Source: Acidobacteriota bacterium
Lineage (GTDB): Bacteria > Acidobacteriota > Terriglobia > Versatilivoradales > Versatilivoraceae
DNA length: 5,221 nt
Assembly: GCA_026706225.1 (NCBI GenBank)
Contig: JAPOZE010000112.1
Span: 1-5,221 of the forward strand
Reading direction: 5' to 3'
Every line of letters starts with the position of its first letter. The stretch's first letter is position 1. Below, one piece after another: positions 4,932 through 5,221 of this stretch. A model generated the notes under the pieces. That model was not told where the DNA came from and did no database searches. It saw nothing but the letters and a program-made list of their open reading frames with translations. The translations under genes were made by a program, and so were the position numbers.

Positions 4932-5221
4932 TCTGGAGAAACCTGGGCATGGTGGCAGTTCTCTTCGTCGGCTTGGGGGCCTTCGTCTACTTCTATGAGA
5001 TCGAGGGCGGGAAAAAACGCGAAGAGGCCGCCGAAGAGGCCAAGAAGCTCTTCCGGTTCGACAAGGAGGAGGTGAATTCCATCTCCCTGGTCCGCGGCGA
5101 CGGTTCCATCCTCCTGCGAAAGGAGAACGACGGCTGGAAGTTGGTGGCTCCCATCGAAGCCAAGGCCGACGAGGCGGCGGTGGAGGGGCTGGCTACCGAG
5201 TTGAGTTCCACCCAGGTGGAG
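4928..5221 (+). CDS. DUF4340-type membrane-anchored protein (5' part)
   Basis: The frame is open from GTG to the window end, giving the first 98 residues; the 3' part is missing. Residues 6-23 (LGMVAVLFVGLGAFVYFY) form a single N-terminal membrane anchor. A charged helix follows (GGKKREEAAEEAKKLF, 28-43), then the start of a beta-rich domain: VNSISLVRGDGSILLRKENDGWKLVAP (49-75) and IEAKADEAAVEGLATELSSTQVE (76-98). The pattern of isoleucine-rich strand, L-x-R/K, GW-x-L/I-x-x-P, then a helix beginning A-D-x-x-x-V, is characteristic of DUF4340 proteins, which commonly follow gldG-like genes. These probably sit outside the cytoplasmic membrane next to the GldG-like subunit; the function is unknown. 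The GTG shares two bases with the GldG-like stop (GTGA), and AAGGAGG is well placed, so it is the fourth gene of the operon. The full-length family is several times longer than the visible part. Confidence 0.8.
   Translation, partial: MIWRNLGMVAVLFVGLGAFVYFYEIEGGKKREEAAEEAKKLFRFDKEEVNSISLVRGDGSILLRKENDGWKLVAPIEAKADEAAVEGLATELSSTQVE

Overview
The window is GC-rich and densely coded, with several GTG starts, clear Shine-Dalgarno sites and overlapping stop/start codons. I recognise no gene that fixes the taxon. The base composition and a Gld-type ABC operon ending in a DUF4340 gene would suit an Acidobacteriota-like or deltaproteobacterial-like soil or environmental bacterium, but this is inference. 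There are no RNA genes, mobile elements, CRISPR arrays or origins visible.

Left part (1-1354) holds three unrelated-looking small genes. A plus-strand gene (8-541) encodes an N-terminal four-cysteine zinc ribbon joined to a CBS-domain pair. A convergent minus-strand gene (574-1044) encodes an exported protein with a cysteine-rich C-terminus. It has a perfect extended -10 promoter so close to its ATG that its mRNA should be almost leaderless. Diverging from it by 34 bp is a plus-strand gene (1079-1354) for a 91-residue protein of unknown function, with a faint resemblance to the beta fold of S24/S26-type peptidases.

Middle (1355-1589) is a 235 bp non-coding gap. It carries short direct repeats, a GC-rich patch of small inverted repeats, a strong sigma-70-type promoter (TTTACA, 16 bp, TATAAT) and a roughly 90-nt leader with possible secondary structure.

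Right part (1590-5221) is one tightly coupled operon: ATPase (GldA/NatA-like), ABC-2 permease (GldF-like), a membrane-anchored GldG-like protein (ABC_transp_aux type), and the start of a DUF4340 membrane-anchored protein cut by the window end. The junctions are ATGA overlap, 4-nt gap, and GTGA overlap, so the products are probably made together. The ATPase and permease should form an ABC-2 exporter. The GldG-like and DUF4340 proteins are likely extracytoplasmic accessory subunits. In Bacteroidota related Gld proteins are linked to gliding motility, but outside that phylum the substrate of such systems is not established. I see no convincing wholly new system here; the best leads are the leaderless cysteine-rich gene, the unknown 91-residue protein and the structured operon leader.
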